NCBI RefSeq assembly: GCF_000181515.1
Contig: NZ_ABCG01000002.1
Span: 248,001-312,000, forward strand
Direction of reading: 5' to 3'
DNA from: Erythrobacter sp. SD-21
GTDB taxonomy: Bacteria; Pseudomonadota; Alphaproteobacteria; Sphingomonadales; Sphingomonadaceae
DNA length: 64,000 nt
Shown: piece by piece, positions 41,235 through 51,211 of the stretch
Position numbering within the stretch: position 1 is the stretch's first letter
Layout: every line of letters starts with the position of its first letter
The notes under the pieces: generated by a model
The model's input: only the letters and a program-made list of their open reading frames with translations
What the model was told of the DNA's origin: nothing
The model's database searches: none
Made by a program: the position numbers and the translations under genes

Positions 41235-41422
41235 AGAACCGCCTCAAGGTGCTGCGCGCGATGCGCGACTGGAGCCAGCAGGAGCTTGCCGACCGGCTTG
41301 AGGTTTCGCGCCAGAGCGTGAACGCGATCGAGACAGGGCGCTACGATCCCTCGCTCCCGCTCGCCTTCAAGATCGCCGATGTGTTCGAAATGCCCATCGA
41401 AGACATATTTGAGCGTGACTGA
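41231..41422 (+). CDS. Short XRE-family helix-turn-helix regulator
   Basis: A 63-residue protein made only of a HTH_3 domain: KNRLKVLRAMRDWSQQELAD, the recognition helix VSRQSVNAIETGRY, and the tail LAFKIADVFEMPIEDIFE. These very small regulators (YgzD/Cro-like) are commonly paired with integral membrane proteins of the kind just upstream. I choose the GTG at 41231, which overlaps the preceding TGA and begins the family N-terminus; an ATG at 41219 would add four residues. Autoregulation is likely but unproven. Confidence 0.88.
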   Translation: MKNRLKVLRAMRDWSQQELADRLEVSRQSVNAIETGRYDPSLPLAFKIADVFEMPIEDIFERD

Positions 41423-41517
41423 CACTCCACACGCTTGACTTGGGCGACCCATCTCGCCGATTGTCCTTCCCGGACGGGAATTTTTACGACAATTCGACTG
41501 GGGGGTCGCCCTTTTAC

Positions 41518-42603
41518 ATGTACCAGGAAGATATTCAGGCCGACAGCGCGTTCGGCTTCGACGGCAATTGGAAAGACTTCGCGAAGATCGCGCTGCCCAA
41601 CCTCTTGCTCACCCTCGTCACCCTCGGGATCTACCGTTTCTGGGCGACTACGCGCGAACGCCAGTACCTCTGGTCGCACACGCGCTTCGTCGACGAGCGC
41701 CTCGAATGGACCGGCACTGGCAAGGAGCTGTTCGTCGGCTTCCTGCTTGTCATGCTGCTGTTCGCCATCCCGGTGTTCGGTATCCAGTTCGTGGCGCAGG
41801 CGCTGATCCTGCGCGGCTACGAAGCCGCCGGCGCGGCGCTCGGCATTCTGCCGATCCTCGCCATTTTCTACCTGACCGGCGTCGCGCGTTTCCGCGCGCT
41901 GCGTTACCGCCTCTCGCGCACCCGCTGGCGCGGCATCCGAGGCGGGAGCGACGACCAGGGTCTGGGCTATGGCCTGTCCTATATGTGGAAGACCTTCGTC
42001 GGATACCTGCCGCTGGGCCTCGCCATTCCCTGGTCGATGACGAGCCTGTGGAACGAGCGCATCAGCAAGATGAGCTTCGGCCCCTACCGGTTCGAATCGG
42101 ACGCCGATCCGGCCAATGTCTTCGCCCGCTTCCTCCTCTTCTACCTCTCGCCGATCATCTTCTTCATCGGTGCGATCATCGCCGGCGCCACGGGCGCACT
42201 CGCCGGATACGGTCTCGGCGGGGAAGAAGGGATGCAGGTCGGCATTATCGGCATCACCATTTTCCTCCTGCTGTTCTTCTACATCGGTCTCGGCCTGATC
42301 GCGGTGGCCTTCTATGCGAAGTTCTACCGCGAGGTGGTCGGCTCGACGCATTGGAAGGACCTCCATTTCGGTTTCGAGGCCTCGACCATGGATTGGGTGA
42401 AGCTGCTGATCGGCGATGCGCTGATCGTGGTCTTCACGCTCGGGCTCGGTTTCGTCTTCCTCTCCTATCGTCACTGGAAATTCATGGTGACGCATCTGGA
42501 AGCGGGCGGCGATATCCTGCTCGACGAACTGACCCAGTCGACCACCGCCACCGCCCGGCACGGCGAAGGCCTGCTCGACGCCTTCGATATCGGGGCGTTC
42601 TGA
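41518..42603 (+). CDS. DUF898 (YjgN family) membrane protein
   Basis: A 361-residue polytopic protein with the DUF898 pattern: FGFDGNWKDFAKIALPNLLL, LGIYRFWATTRERQYLW, HTRFVDERLEWTGTGKELF, then repeats of hydrophobic segments and ALRYRLSRTRWRGIRGG. It has eight or so membrane segments. Function is unknown, though the family is widespread. It is followed after four bases by an M48 protease; that pairing recurs and suggests the protease acts on or with it. I start at the ATG at 41518, preceded by GGGGGG; a TTG 26 codons earlier is open. Confidence 0.85.
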   Translation: MYQEDIQADSAFGFDGNWKDFAKIALPNLLLTLVTLGIYRFWATTRERQYLWSHTRFVDERLEWTGTGKELFVGFLLVMLLFAIPVFGIQFVAQALILRGYEAAGAALGILPILAIFYLTGVARFRALRYRLSRTRWRGIRGGSDDQGLGYGLSYMWKTFVGYLPLGLAIPWSMTSLWNERISKMSFGPYRFESDADPANVFARFLLFYLSPIIFFIGAIIAGATGALAGYGLGGEEGMQVGIIGITIFLLLFFYIGLGLIAVAFYAKFYREVVGSTHWKDLHFGFEASTMDWVKLLIGDALIVVFTLGLGFVFLSYRHWKFMVTHLEAGGDILLDELTQSTTATARHGEGLLDAFDIGAF

Positions 42604-42607
42604 GGCC

Positions 42608-43693
42608 ATGGAAGACGTCTTCCACCAACCCGCGGTCTGGTACGACGGCGAAAGCGCCATCCGCCACGAGGGCGAAGCGCATTGGGACGGGAGCGACACG
42701 CTGTCGCTGCGCGGTTTCAGCGGTTCGATGGAGGTCGATTTCGCCGACCTCGTCTATGGCGAGGAACGCGGCGGCGAGCTGGTTTATCGCCGGTCGAGCG
42801 TGCCCGACTTCCGGCTGATCCTGCCCGAGGACCTGCCGGCGGGCCTGGCGGCGAAACTGCCCGCCAAGGCCATCTATGGCGCGTGGATCGACCGGATGGG
42901 GCTTGGCAAGGCCGCCGTCATCCTCGGCGCGGCAAGCGTGGCTGCCGTGGCGCTGTTCATGACCGCGCCCGAATGGCTCGGCCCGCGTGTTCCCGAAAGC
43001 TGGGAGCGCAATCTCGGCCAGGCCATGGTCGGCGACATGGGCGGGCGGCTGTGTCACACGCCCGCAGGCGACGCCGCGCTCGCCAAGCTGCTCGCCAAGG
43101 TCGATCCGGCCGAGGAGAAGGTGCGCGCAGGCGTCGCCAATATCGGCATGGTCAACGCGGTCGCGCTTCCCGGCGGGCAGGTCATGCTGTTCGACGGGCT
43201 GGTGCAGGACGCCGAGACGCCCGAGGAACTGGCCGGCGTGCTGGGCCACGAAGTCGGCCACGTGCGCGAACGCCATGTGATGACCGCGCTGCTGCGGCAA
43301 TTCGGCCTCTCTATCCTGCTGTCGGGCGCCAATTCGGGCATGAGCGAGACGCTCTTCGGCCTCGCCGCAATGGGCTATTCGCGCGACGCCGAGCGCGAAG
43401 CGGACGAGTTCGCGCGCAAGCGGATGGCGGAAAGCGACGTCTCGCCGCTGGGCGCGGCCAGCTTCTTCGAACGCATCGGCGGCGACGCGGAAGAGGATAA
43501 AGGCGGCGAGGCCAACGCCGTGATCGGCTGGGTCTCGAGCCACCCCGACCCGCGCGAACGCGCCAAGGCCTATCGCGCAGCAGCCAAGGGCAAGACCTTC
43601 GGGCCCGTCCTGACCGAAGCCGAATTCCAGGCCATCAAGACTATGTGCGAAGAAGACCCGGACGTCGAAGAGTTCGACTTCGGCTTCTTCTGA
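42608..43693 (+). CDS. M48 family membrane zinc metallopeptidase
   Basis: A 361-residue protease. The N-terminal part (about 95 residues) is a small domain without signal, followed by a membrane segment (AAVILGAASVAAVALFM) and the M48 domain. Zinc ligands are HEVGH in ELAGVLGHEVGHVRERHV and the downstream Glu of SRDAEREADEFARKRM. VNAVALPGGQVMLFDGLV precedes them, as in the BepA/Oma1-like group. The closing VSSHPDPRERAKAY motif is typical. It probably degrades misfolded membrane proteins. It follows the DUF898 gene after four bases. Confidence 0.92.
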   Translation: MEDVFHQPAVWYDGESAIRHEGEAHWDGSDTLSLRGFSGSMEVDFADLVYGEERGGELVYRRSSVPDFRLILPEDLPAGLAAKLPAKAIYGAWIDRMGLGKAAVILGAASVAAVALFMTAPEWLGPRVPESWERNLGQAMVGDMGGRLCHTPAGDAALAKLLAKVDPAEEKVRAGVANIGMVNAVALPGGQVMLFDGLVQDAETPEELAGVLGHEVGHVRERHVMTALLRQFGLSILLSGANSGMSETLFGLAAMGYSRDAEREADEFARKRMAESDVSPLGAASFFERIGGDAEEDKGGEANAVIGWVSSHPDPRERAKAYRAAAKGKTFGPVLTEAEFQAIKTMCEEDPDVEEFDFGFF

Positions 43694-43749
43694 GCGGTAG
43701 CCCCTCCGAGACTTGCAATCGGGCGTCTTCGGGCCGACATCGCGGCGGC

Positions 43750-44499
43750 ATGACCGATATCCGTTTTTACGAAATGCCCGACGGGCGGCGCATCGCTTTC
43801 CGTCACCATGAGGGCGCCGGCCCCACGCTCGTTTTCCTGCCCGGCTACATGTCTGACATGGACGGCGGCAAGGCGAGTGCGCTGATGGACTGGGCGAAGG
43901 CGCAAGGGCGCGCCTGTCTGTTGCTCGACTATTCGGGCTGCGGGCGGAGCGACGGCGATTTTGCCGACGGCACTCCGTCGAAATGGCGCGAGGAAGTGCT
44001 GGCGTTGATCGAGGCACAGGTGGAGGGCGATGTCGTCGTCATCGGCTCGTCCATGGGCGGCTGGCTCATGCTGCTGGTCGGTCTTTCGCTGGGCGAGCGC
44101 GTGGCGGGGCTGATCGGCATCGCCGCCGCGCCCGATTTCACCGAGTGGGGCTATGACACAGACCAGAAGGCGCAAATGGAAGCGGGCGAGACCGTTTTCG
44201 AGAACAATCCCTACGGCCCCGAACCAACGCCGACACACGCGGGCTTCTTCGCCGACGGACAGGCGCAGCGCCTGCTTGGCACCGACATCGCGATCGACGC
44301 GCCCGTGCGCCTCCTCCATGGCCAGCGCGATGCCGATGTGCCGTTTGAGATCAGCCAGCGCCTCGCCGACGCCTTGCGTTCGGACGCGGTTCAAGTGAGT
44401 TTCGTCAAGGACGGCGACCACCGCCTCTCGCGGCCGCAGGATATCGCCCTGTTGCTGCGCACGGTGGACGGCCTCTTGAAAGACAGGGAAACCGCGTGA
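43750..44499 (+). CDS. Alpha/beta hydrolase
   Basis: A 249-residue alpha/beta hydrolase. The oxyanion region is VFLPGYMSDMDGGKA, the nucleophile elbow GSSMGGWLM has the serine, an acid residue lies in LLHGQRDADVPFEIS, and the catalytic His is in KDGDHRLSRPQD. The sequence is closest in style to the ABHD10/palmitoyl-thioesterase-like or carboxylesterase group. The substrate is unknown. Its stop and the next start overlap by four bases (GTGA), so it heads a three-gene string with the TPR protein and the LLM oxidoreductase. Confidence 0.88.
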   Translation: MTDIRFYEMPDGRRIAFRHHEGAGPTLVFLPGYMSDMDGGKASALMDWAKAQGRACLLLDYSGCGRSDGDFADGTPSKWREEVLALIEAQVEGDVVVIGSSMGGWLMLLVGLSLGERVAGLIGIAAAPDFTEWGYDTDQKAQMEAGETVFENNPYGPEPTPTHAGFFADGQAQRLLGTDIAIDAPVRLLHGQRDADVPFEISQRLADALRSDAVQVSFVKDGDHRLSRPQDIALLLRTVDGLLKDRETA

Positions 44500-45356
44500 C
44501 CGCACTCCTCGCCACTTTCGCCCTCCTCGCCACACAAGTCGGCCCGGACCCCACCGCGGGCGGCATGCCCGGAATTCCCGACGAATTGCGCGACCGACCG
44601 CCGCGCGAGGAACTGCGGATAGTTAAACAGCCCCAGACCAACTATCTGCAGCGCTGCCTCACCAAGGCGTCGAGCGACCCGCAATCCGCTCTCGATTTCG
44701 CGCAGAGCTGGCGCGAGGTGGCTCAGACCGATCTCGATTTTGCGCAAAGCGCGCATTGCCTCGGGCTCGCGCTGGTCCAGCTCGGCCGCATGGGCGAAGC
44801 GCGCGAGGCATTCGAACTCGCCAGCGGCGAGGCACCTGCGGACAATCTTGCCTATGCCGCGAGGCTGGCGGCGATGGCCGGCAATGCGGCGGTGTCCGCA
44901 GGCGACCTCGAAGGCGCCATCGCGCTGCTCGACCGGGCGGGCGGCATGGCGCTAGCCGCGCCCGACGGAGATTTGGCAAGCGAGCTGCGGGTCGACCTTG
45001 CCCGCGTAATGGTCCGCCATGGCCGGGCCGACGACGCCGCGCTGGCTCTTGCCGAAGCACGCGAGGCCAATGCGCTCAACGGCGAGGCATGGCTGCTGTC
45101 CGCCACGCTGTCGCGCCGGATGGAGCGGCTCGGCGAAGCGCAGGCGCAGATCGAGCGTGCGGCCATGCTCACTCCGCGCGACCCGCAGGTCGGCCTCGAG
45201 GCGGGAGTGATTGCCGCCATTTCGGGCCGTGCCGAGGACGCGCGCGCCAGCTTCGCCTCGGTGATCGAGGTTGCGCCCGGCACGCCGCTGGCGACCCGCG
45301 CGCAAACCTATCTCGACCAGCTTGGCCCGGCGGACGAGGAACCGGAAGGCGAATGA
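44496..45356 (+). CDS. Tetratricopeptide-repeat protein, exported
   Basis: A 286-residue protein with a short hydrophobic start (LLATFALLATQVG) that may be a signal peptide, then helical TPR-like repeats: HCLGLALVQLGRMGEAREAF, AGNAAVSAGDLEGAIALLD, LARVMVRHGRADDAALALAE, SRRMERLGEAQAQIERAAML and AAISGRAEDARASFASVIE. TPR arrays serve as protein-binding scaffolds; the partner is unknown. The start codon is GTG at 44496. It overlaps both neighbours by four bases. Confidence 0.82.
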   Translation: MTALLATFALLATQVGPDPTAGGMPGIPDELRDRPPREELRIVKQPQTNYLQRCLTKASSDPQSALDFAQSWREVAQTDLDFAQSAHCLGLALVQLGRMGEAREAFELASGEAPADNLAYAARLAAMAGNAAVSAGDLEGAIALLDRAGGMALAAPDGDLASELRVDLARVMVRHGRADDAALALAEAREANALNGEAWLLSATLSRRMERLGEAQAQIERAAMLTPRDPQVGLEAGVIAAISGRAEDARASFASVIEVAPGTPLATRAQTYLDQLGPADEEPEGE

Positions 45357-46327
45357 CCGCCTACAACGTCCTCGATCTCGTTCCTGTCCGCGAGGGCAGG
45401 ACCCTCGGCGAGGCGTTCAAGGCTGCGACCGCGCTTGCGGTGGCGGCCGAAGACGCGGGCTGCAAACGCTATTGGGTGGCCGAACACCACGCGATGGAAG
45501 GGATCGCCGGCGGCGCGACATCGGTCGTGCTGGCCCATGTCGGCAACGCCACAAGCACCATCCGCATCGGTTCGGGCGGGATCATGCTGCCCAACCACAC
45601 GCCGTTCCAGATCGCCGAGCAGTTCGGCACGCTCGACGCGCTCTTCCCCGGCCGCGTGGACCTTGGCCTTGGACGGGCTCCCGGTGCGGGGCCCGAACTC
45701 CAGCGTGCGCTCAGGAAAGACCTCCACCGCGCCGCCGAGATGTTCCCGCAGGACGTCGTCGAACTGATGGCGCATATGGATGGGACCAGTGAGATACCGC
45801 CCAACCCCGGCCTTGGCGCGAACCCGGAATTCTGGATGCTCGGATCGAGCCTCTTCGGCGCCAGCCTCGCTGCACGGCTCGGCATTCCCTACGCTTTTGC
45901 GAGCCATTTCGCGCCCGACCACCTCGACGCGGCGCTCGAACTCTACCGCCGCAATTTCGAACCGTCCGAGGCGTGCGAGAAACCGCATGTCATGGCGGCC
46001 ATGAACCTCTTCTGCGCCGAAACGGAAGCCGAAGCCGAGAAGCTCGCCACCTCGCAGATGCAAGCCTTCGTGGCGCTGCGCACGGGCAAGCCTTCCAGGC
46101 TCAAGCCGCCGGTCGCAGGCTATCGCGACCAGCTGCCACCCACTGCGCAAGCGATGCTGGCGCATATTGGGCAGGCGAGCGCCATCGGAACGCCTGATCA
46201 ATGCGCCGCCGCGGTCCGCGAATTCGTGTCGCGGACGCAGGCCGACGAGATCATTTTCGCAGGCCCCACCTTCGATCCGCAGGCGCGGATCGACAGCCTT
46301 GCGCGCGCCATGAAGGCGCTCTCCTGA
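45353..46327 (+). CDS. LLM class flavin-dependent oxidoreductase
   Basis: A 324-residue bacterial-luciferase-like monooxygenase (MsnO8-type). Typical stretches are YNVLDLVPVREGRTLGEAF, KRYWVAEHHAM, IRIGSGGIMLPNHTPFQIAE, LFPGRVDLGLGRAPG and the C-terminal GTPDQCAAAVREFVSRT. It uses reduced FMN supplied by another protein. The substrate is unknown. The ATG at 45353 overlaps the TPR gene stop. The 162 bases after it, before the NAD-glutamate dehydrogenase, hold no gene but should contain that gene's promoter. Confidence 0.9.
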   Translation: MTAYNVLDLVPVREGRTLGEAFKAATALAVAAEDAGCKRYWVAEHHAMEGIAGGATSVVLAHVGNATSTIRIGSGGIMLPNHTPFQIAEQFGTLDALFPGRVDLGLGRAPGAGPELQRALRKDLHRAAEMFPQDVVELMAHMDGTSEIPPNPGLGANPEFWMLGSSLFGASLAARLGIPYAFASHFAPDHLDAALELYRRNFEPSEACEKPHVMAAMNLFCAETEAEAEKLATSQMQAFVALRTGKPSRLKPPVAGYRDQLPPTAQAMLAHIGQASAIGTPDQCAAAVREFVSRTQADEIIFAGPTFDPQARIDSLARAMKALS

Positions 46328-46489
46328 CGCTACGGCGACAAGGCATGCATAGGTTTGCAAAAATGCGCGCTCGCCGCCTTGCTCTCTCTCTCCAACAGGC
46401 CTAATCGCCGCCCCTGACCAATCCGGGCAACGCCTCGGATATTTCACGGTGCAGCAACATTCGCGCGCCAGAAAAGCGAGAGGCCCCCA

Positions 46490-49400
46490 ATGGGTTCCAA
46501 GACCGGTTCCAAGCCCGCCACCAACCCCGCAGCGCAGGCCAAGGCGCTGATGCAGCACATGCGCGATTCGCTACTGCCGGGCGACACGCCGTTCGACGGC
46601 GCGCGGATGAAGGAGGCGGCGGAATTCGTCGTCGAGGCGGCGCAGAACCGCGAATATGGCGACGTCGCCATGGCCATTGAGTCGGTGACCGACGGCCATC
46701 GCTACACACGCATCGCGATCATCAACGACGACATGCCGTTCCTGGTGGATTCGACCGCCAACGCGATCGCCGCGCTGGGCATCTCGATCGACCGCCTCGT
46801 CCATCCCGTCGTCCCAGTCGAGCGCACCGCCGACTGCACGCTCGACCGCATCCGCGAGGGCGAGCCCGAGGGTGCCTATTGGGAATCGATGATTTATCTC
46901 GAGACCGCGCGGGTCGACGCCAAGCAGCGTCGCGCGCTCGAGGAAAAGCTCGCCGTCACCCTCGCCGATGTCCGCGCCGCCGTAGCCGACTGGCCCAGGC
47001 TGCAGGAGCAGATGCAGGCCGACGCCGCGGGTCTGGGCGACGAGGAAGGCCGCGCCCTGCTCGAATGGCTCGACAGCGGCATGCTCACGCAATTGGGCCA
47101 TGTCGTCCGTCGGCGCGACGGCCGATTCGAAAGCCCGCTCGGCATCTGCCGTGCAGGCGAGCCCGAACTGCTGGTCGATGCAAGCTACGAACGGGCCTTC
47201 AAATGGTTCGAGGGTAAGGGCGAACAGCGCACGCCGCTGATCATCAAGGCCAACCACATCAGCCGCGTGCATCGCCACGTGCCGCTCGACCTGTTCATCG
47301 TGCCGCGCCGCGAGGGCAAGAAGCTCGTCGCGCTGTCGGTCCATGCCGGCGTCTGGACGAGCGCCGCGCTCGCCGCCCCGCCGCGCGCCGTGCCGATCCT
47401 GCGCCAGCGCCTCGACGGTATCCGCGAGCGGCTCAATTTCGACGAGGGCGGCCACGCTGGCAAGGCGTTGGTCCACGCGATGACCGCGCTGCCGCACGAT
47501 CTCCTCATCGGTTTCAGCGAGGAAGACACTGAGCGTGTCGCCACCACCATGATGGCGCTGGTCGATCGCCCGCGTCCGCGCCTTGCGCTGGTCGAAGCGC
47601 CGCTTGCCCGCCACCTCTTCGCCTTCGTCTGGTTGCCGCGCGACATGCTGGCAACACAGGTGCGCCTGCAGATCAAGTCGCTGCTCGAAGAAAACGCCGC
47701 CGCGCGCCTGCTCGACTGGAGCCTCGAGGTGGAAGGCGGCAATCTTGCCATGCTCCGCTTCGTGCTCGACATTCGCGACGGGGCACGGGCGCCCGACGAG
47801 GCCCTGCTCGAAGAACAGCTGCAGACCCTTCTGCGCGGCTGGAGCGAGGCGGTCGAGAACGAGCTGGTCAACCTGGTCGACAAGGGCCGAGCGGCTGCGC
47901 TCACCATGCGTTTTGCCGAGCATTTCCCTACCGCCTACCGCGCCCGTTTCGGCCCGCGCGAGGCGGCCGAGGACATCGCCCGCCTGCGCGCGCTGGGCAT
48001 CCACGCGGACGAGGAAGAGCATCCCGACCCACCCCATCGCGGCGCGCGCCTCTACCTGTGCGAACGCGACGATCCGGCCTGCCTGCGCCTGAAGCTCTAC
48101 CAGGCCGAAGGCAGTCTGCCGCTGTCCGACGCGGTGCCCGTGCTGGAGAACTTCGGCTTTCACGTGCAGTCGGAAATGCCGACCGTGCTGAAGGACGCCG
48201 ACCTCGGAACCATCCACGATTTCAGGCTGGCCCTCGCCCCGGGCGTGGAGGCAGACGACCTCGTCGAACGCGCTTCTGAGATCGAGGACGCAGTCGCATC
48301 CGTGCTCAACGGCCATGCGGAAAACGATGTCTTCAACCGTCTCGTCGCCGAAGCTGGCCTTGGCGCGGCGCAGACCGACTGGCTGCGCGCCTTCTATCGC
48401 TACCTGCGCCAGACCGGCATGGGCTTCACCATCTACACCGTGGTCGATGCGCTGGCGAAGAACGCCGACATCACCGCAGCGCTGATCGACCTGTTCACCG
48501 CACGCCACGATCCCGAATTCAAGGGTAGTCGTGAGGAGGCTATCGAGGACGCCCGCGGCACAATCAAGCGCGGCCTCTCCAAGGTCAAGGCGATCAACGA
48601 CGACCGCCTGCTGCGCCTCTACAACGCGCTGATCGACGCGATCCTACGCACCAATTCCTTCGCCCCGGCGGCGAACGAGGCGCTGGCGTTCAAGATCGAC
48701 AGCGCGATGGTCCCCAACCTGCCCAAGCCGTTGCCCTGGCGCGAAATCTTCGTCTATTCGCGCCGCGTCGAGGGCATCCATTTGCGCTCCGGCCCGGTGG
48801 CGCGTGGCGGGCTTCGCTGGTCCGACCGGCGCGACGACTTCCGCACCGAAATCTTGGGGCTCATGAAGGCGCAGCGCGTCAAGAACGCCGTGATCGTGCC
48901 GACCGGCGCGAAGGGGGGCTTCTATCCGAAGCAGCTGCCCGATCCCGCGCTCGACCGTGAAGGCTGGGCGGCCGAAGGACAGGCGAGCTACGAAGTCTTC
49001 ATCCGCACGCTGCTGTCGGTCACCGACAATATCGTCAACGAAAAGGTGGTGCACCCCGAAGGCGTCGTCATCACCGATGGCGAAGACCCCTATTTCGTGG
49101 TCGCTGCCGACAAGGGCACCGCGCGCTTCTCCGACGTGGCCAACGCCATCGCCGAATCGAAGGATTTCTGGCTCGACGACGCGTTCGCGTCCGGCGGCTC
49201 GAAGGGTTACGACCACAAGGCCATGGGCATCACCGCCAAGGGTGCCTGGGTCAGCGTCCAGCGCCATTTCCTCGAAATGGGCGTGGACGTTCAGTCGGAC
49301 CCGATCCAGGTCGTCGGCTGCGGCGATATGTCGGGCGACGTGTTCGGCAACGGCATGTTGCTCTCGAAGGCGATCAAGCTGGTCGCGGCCTTCGACCATC

Positions 49401-51196
49401 GCCACATCTTCCTCGACCCCGATCCCGATCCGGCCAGGAGCTGGAAGGAACGCGCGCGCATGTTCGACCTGCCGCGTTCGAGCTGGGAGGATTACGATTC
49501 CGACCTCATCTCGCGCGGCGGCGGCGTTTTCCCTCGCGATGCCAAGACCATCAAGCTGTCCAAGGCGATGCAGAAGGTGCTCGGCCTCGACGTCTCGGAG
49601 ATCGAGCCCGAGGCGTTGATTTCGGGCATCCTCAAGGCTCCGGTCGACCTCATCTGGTTCGGCGGCATCGGCACCTACATCAAGGCCTCGGCCGAGAACA
49701 ACGTGCAGGTCGGCGACCCGGCCAACGACGTGCTGCGCGTCGATGCGAAGGAAGTGCGCGCGCGGGTCATCGGCGAAGGCGCCAATCTCGGCGCGACGCA
49801 GGCCGGACGCATCGAATTCTCGCACAATGGCGGGCGCTGCAACACCGACTTCATCGACAATTCGGCCGGCGTCGATTGCTCGGACAACGAGGTCAACATC
49901 AAGATCGCGCTTGCCGCAGCCAAGCGCAACGGAAAGCTGACCGAGCCCCAGCGCGTGAAGCTGCTCGAAGAGATGACCGACGAGGTCAGCGCGCTGGTGC
50001 TGGAAGACAACCGCCTGCAGGCGCTTGCGCTGTCGATTGCCGAAATCGGCGGCGACCGCGCGATGAATTCGCAGTTGCACCTCATCGAAACGCTCGAGGC
50101 GGGCGGCAATCTCGACCGCCGTACCGAAGGGCTGGCCGACAACCAGACGCTCCAGCGCCGCGCGGCCGACGGCATGGGCCTTACCCGCCCCGAACTCGCC
50201 GTGTTGCTCTCCTCGACCAAGCTGGTGCTGCAGGATGCGATCGAATCGAGCGACGTGCCCGACGACCCGATCCTGGAAGACCTGCTCTTGCGCAGCTTCC
50301 CCGAGCCGATGCGCAAGAAGTTCAAGGAGCAGATCGAGAACCATCGCCTGCGCCGCGAAATCATCGCGACCAAGCTGGCGAACGCCATGGTCAACCGCCT
50401 CGGCATCATCCACCCCTTCGAACTGGCGGAAGAGGAAGGCGTCGAGCTTTCGCAGGTCGCGGCCAGCTTCGTCGCGGTCGCCCATCTCTTCGACCTGCGC
50501 ACCCTGTGGGCCGAACTCGATACGGCGAAAATGGAGGAAGGCGCGCGCCTGCTGATGTTCGACCGGCTTGCGGCGGCTACGGCCAACCTGATGTCCGACG
50601 TGCTGCGGACCGGCGCGGGCCGCGTGATGCCGGCCGACATGGTTGCCGAACTCGGCAAGGGCGTGACCATGCTGGTCAAGGACACCGACCAGCTGCTCGG
50701 CAGCGAACTGAAGGCGCAGTCTTCCAAGCTGCACGAGAAATTCACCACTGCAGGCGCCAGCGATGCCATGGCCGCGCGGGTCACGCATATGTTCGACCTC
50801 GACGGGTCGGTCGGCCTCGCCCAGCTGGCGAGCGACACCGAGATCGGCGCGCGGATGATCACCGAAGGCTTCACCGATATCGGTGCCAAGCTCGGCATCG
50901 ACTGGGCGCAGAGTGTGGCGGCGACCATGGTCCCTTCGGACGTGTGGGAGCGCCTGCTCGTCTCCGGCCTCGCGCGCGATTTCCAGCAGATGCGCCTCGA
51001 ACTGCTGCGCCGCCTCTCGCGCCGCAAGGGTGCCAAGGAGGACATGCCGCAGGTGGTCGAGAACTGGCTGGCCGACCACGAGGTCGCCGTGCGCCAGTTC
51101 AAGTCGATGGTCGAACGCGCACAAAGCCAGACCCCGGTCGCGCCTGCCATGCTCGCCCAGATCGCCAGTATGGCGCGCAACCTTCTGGCGCGGTGA
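46490..51196 (+). CDS. NAD-specific glutamate dehydrogenase, 180-kDa type
   Basis: A 1568-residue enzyme oxidising glutamate to 2-oxoglutarate and ammonia, mainly catabolic. The N-terminal half contains ACT-like regulatory regions (VPLDLFIVPRREGKKLVALS). The catalytic core has RSGPVARGGLRWSDRRDDFR, VPTGAKGGFYPKQ with the active-site lysine, GCGDMSGDVFGNGMLLS for NAD binding, and WFGGIGTYIKAS. The long C-terminal domain (NHRLRREIIATKLANAMVNR) is typical of the large (L_180) form. It balances the biosynthetic gltBD at the window start. AGAGG precedes the ATG by seven bases. Confidence 0.96.
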   Translation: MGSKTGSKPATNPAAQAKALMQHMRDSLLPGDTPFDGARMKEAAEFVVEAAQNREYGDVAMAIESVTDGHRYTRIAIINDDMPFLVDSTANAIAALGISIDRLVHPVVPVERTADCTLDRIREGEPEGAYWESMIYLETARVDAKQRRALEEKLAVTLADVRAAVADWPRLQEQMQADAAGLGDEEGRALLEWLDSGMLTQLGHVVRRRDGRFESPLGICRAGEPELLVDASYERAFKWFEGKGEQRTPLIIKANHISRVHRHVPLDLFIVPRREGKKLVALSVHAGVWTSAALAAPPRAVPILRQRLDGIRERLNFDEGGHAGKALVHAMTALPHDLLIGFSEEDTERVATTMMALVDRPRPRLALVEAPLARHLFAFVWLPRDMLATQVRLQIKSLLEENAAARLLDWSLEVEGGNLAMLRFVLDIRDGARAPDEALLEEQLQTLLRGWSEAVENELVNLVDKGRAAALTMRFAEHFPTAYRARFGPREAAEDIARLRALGIHADEEEHPDPPHRGARLYLCERDDPACLRLKLYQAEGSLPLSDAVPVLENFGFHVQSEMPTVLKDADLGTIHDFRLALAPGVEADDLVERASEIEDAVASVLNGHAENDVFNRLVAEAGLGAAQTDWLRAFYRYLRQTGMGFTIYTVVDALAKNADITAALIDLFTARHDPEFKGSREEAIEDARGTIKRGLSKVKAINDDRLLRLYNALIDAILRTNSFAPAANEALAFKIDSAMVPNLPKPLPWREIFVYSRRVEGIHLRSGPVARGGLRWSDRRDDFRTEILGLMKAQRVKNAVIVPTGAKGGFYPKQLPDPALDREGWAAEGQASYEVFIRTLLSVTDNIVNEKVVHPEGVVITDGEDPYFVVAADKGTARFSDVANAIAESKDFWLDDAFASGGSKGYDHKAMGITAKGAWVSVQRHFLEMGVDVQSDPIQVVGCGDMSGDVFGNGMLLSKAIKLVAAFDHRHIFLDPDPDPARSWKERARMFDLPRSSWEDYDSDLISRGGGVFPRDAKTIKLSKAMQKVLGLDVSEIEPEALISGILKAPVDLIWFGGIGTYIKASAENNVQVGDPANDVLRVDAKEVRARVIGEGANLGATQAGRIEFSHNGGRCNTDFIDNSAGVDCSDNEVNIKIALAAAKRNGKLTEPQRVKLLEEMTDEVSALVLEDNRLQALALSIAEIGGDRAMNSQLHLIETLEAGGNLDRRTEGLADNQTLQRRAADGMGLTRPELAVLLSSTKLVLQDAIESSDVPDDPILEDLLLRSFPEPMRKKFKEQIENHRLRREIIATKLANAMVNRLGIIHPFELAEEEGVELSQVAASFVAVAHLFDLRTLWAELDTAKMEEGARLLMFDRLAAATANLMSDVLRTGAGRVMPADMVAELGKGVTMLVKDTDQLLGSELKAQSSKLHEKFTTAGASDAMAARVTHMFDLDGSVGLAQLASDTEIGARMITEGFTDIGAKLGIDWAQSVAATMVPSDVWERLLVSGLARDFQQMRLELLRRLSRRKGAKEDMPQVVENWLADHEVAVRQFKSMVERAQSQTPVAPAMLAQIASMARNLLAR

Positions 51197-51211
51197 TCGA
51201 CCGCGCAAGGC

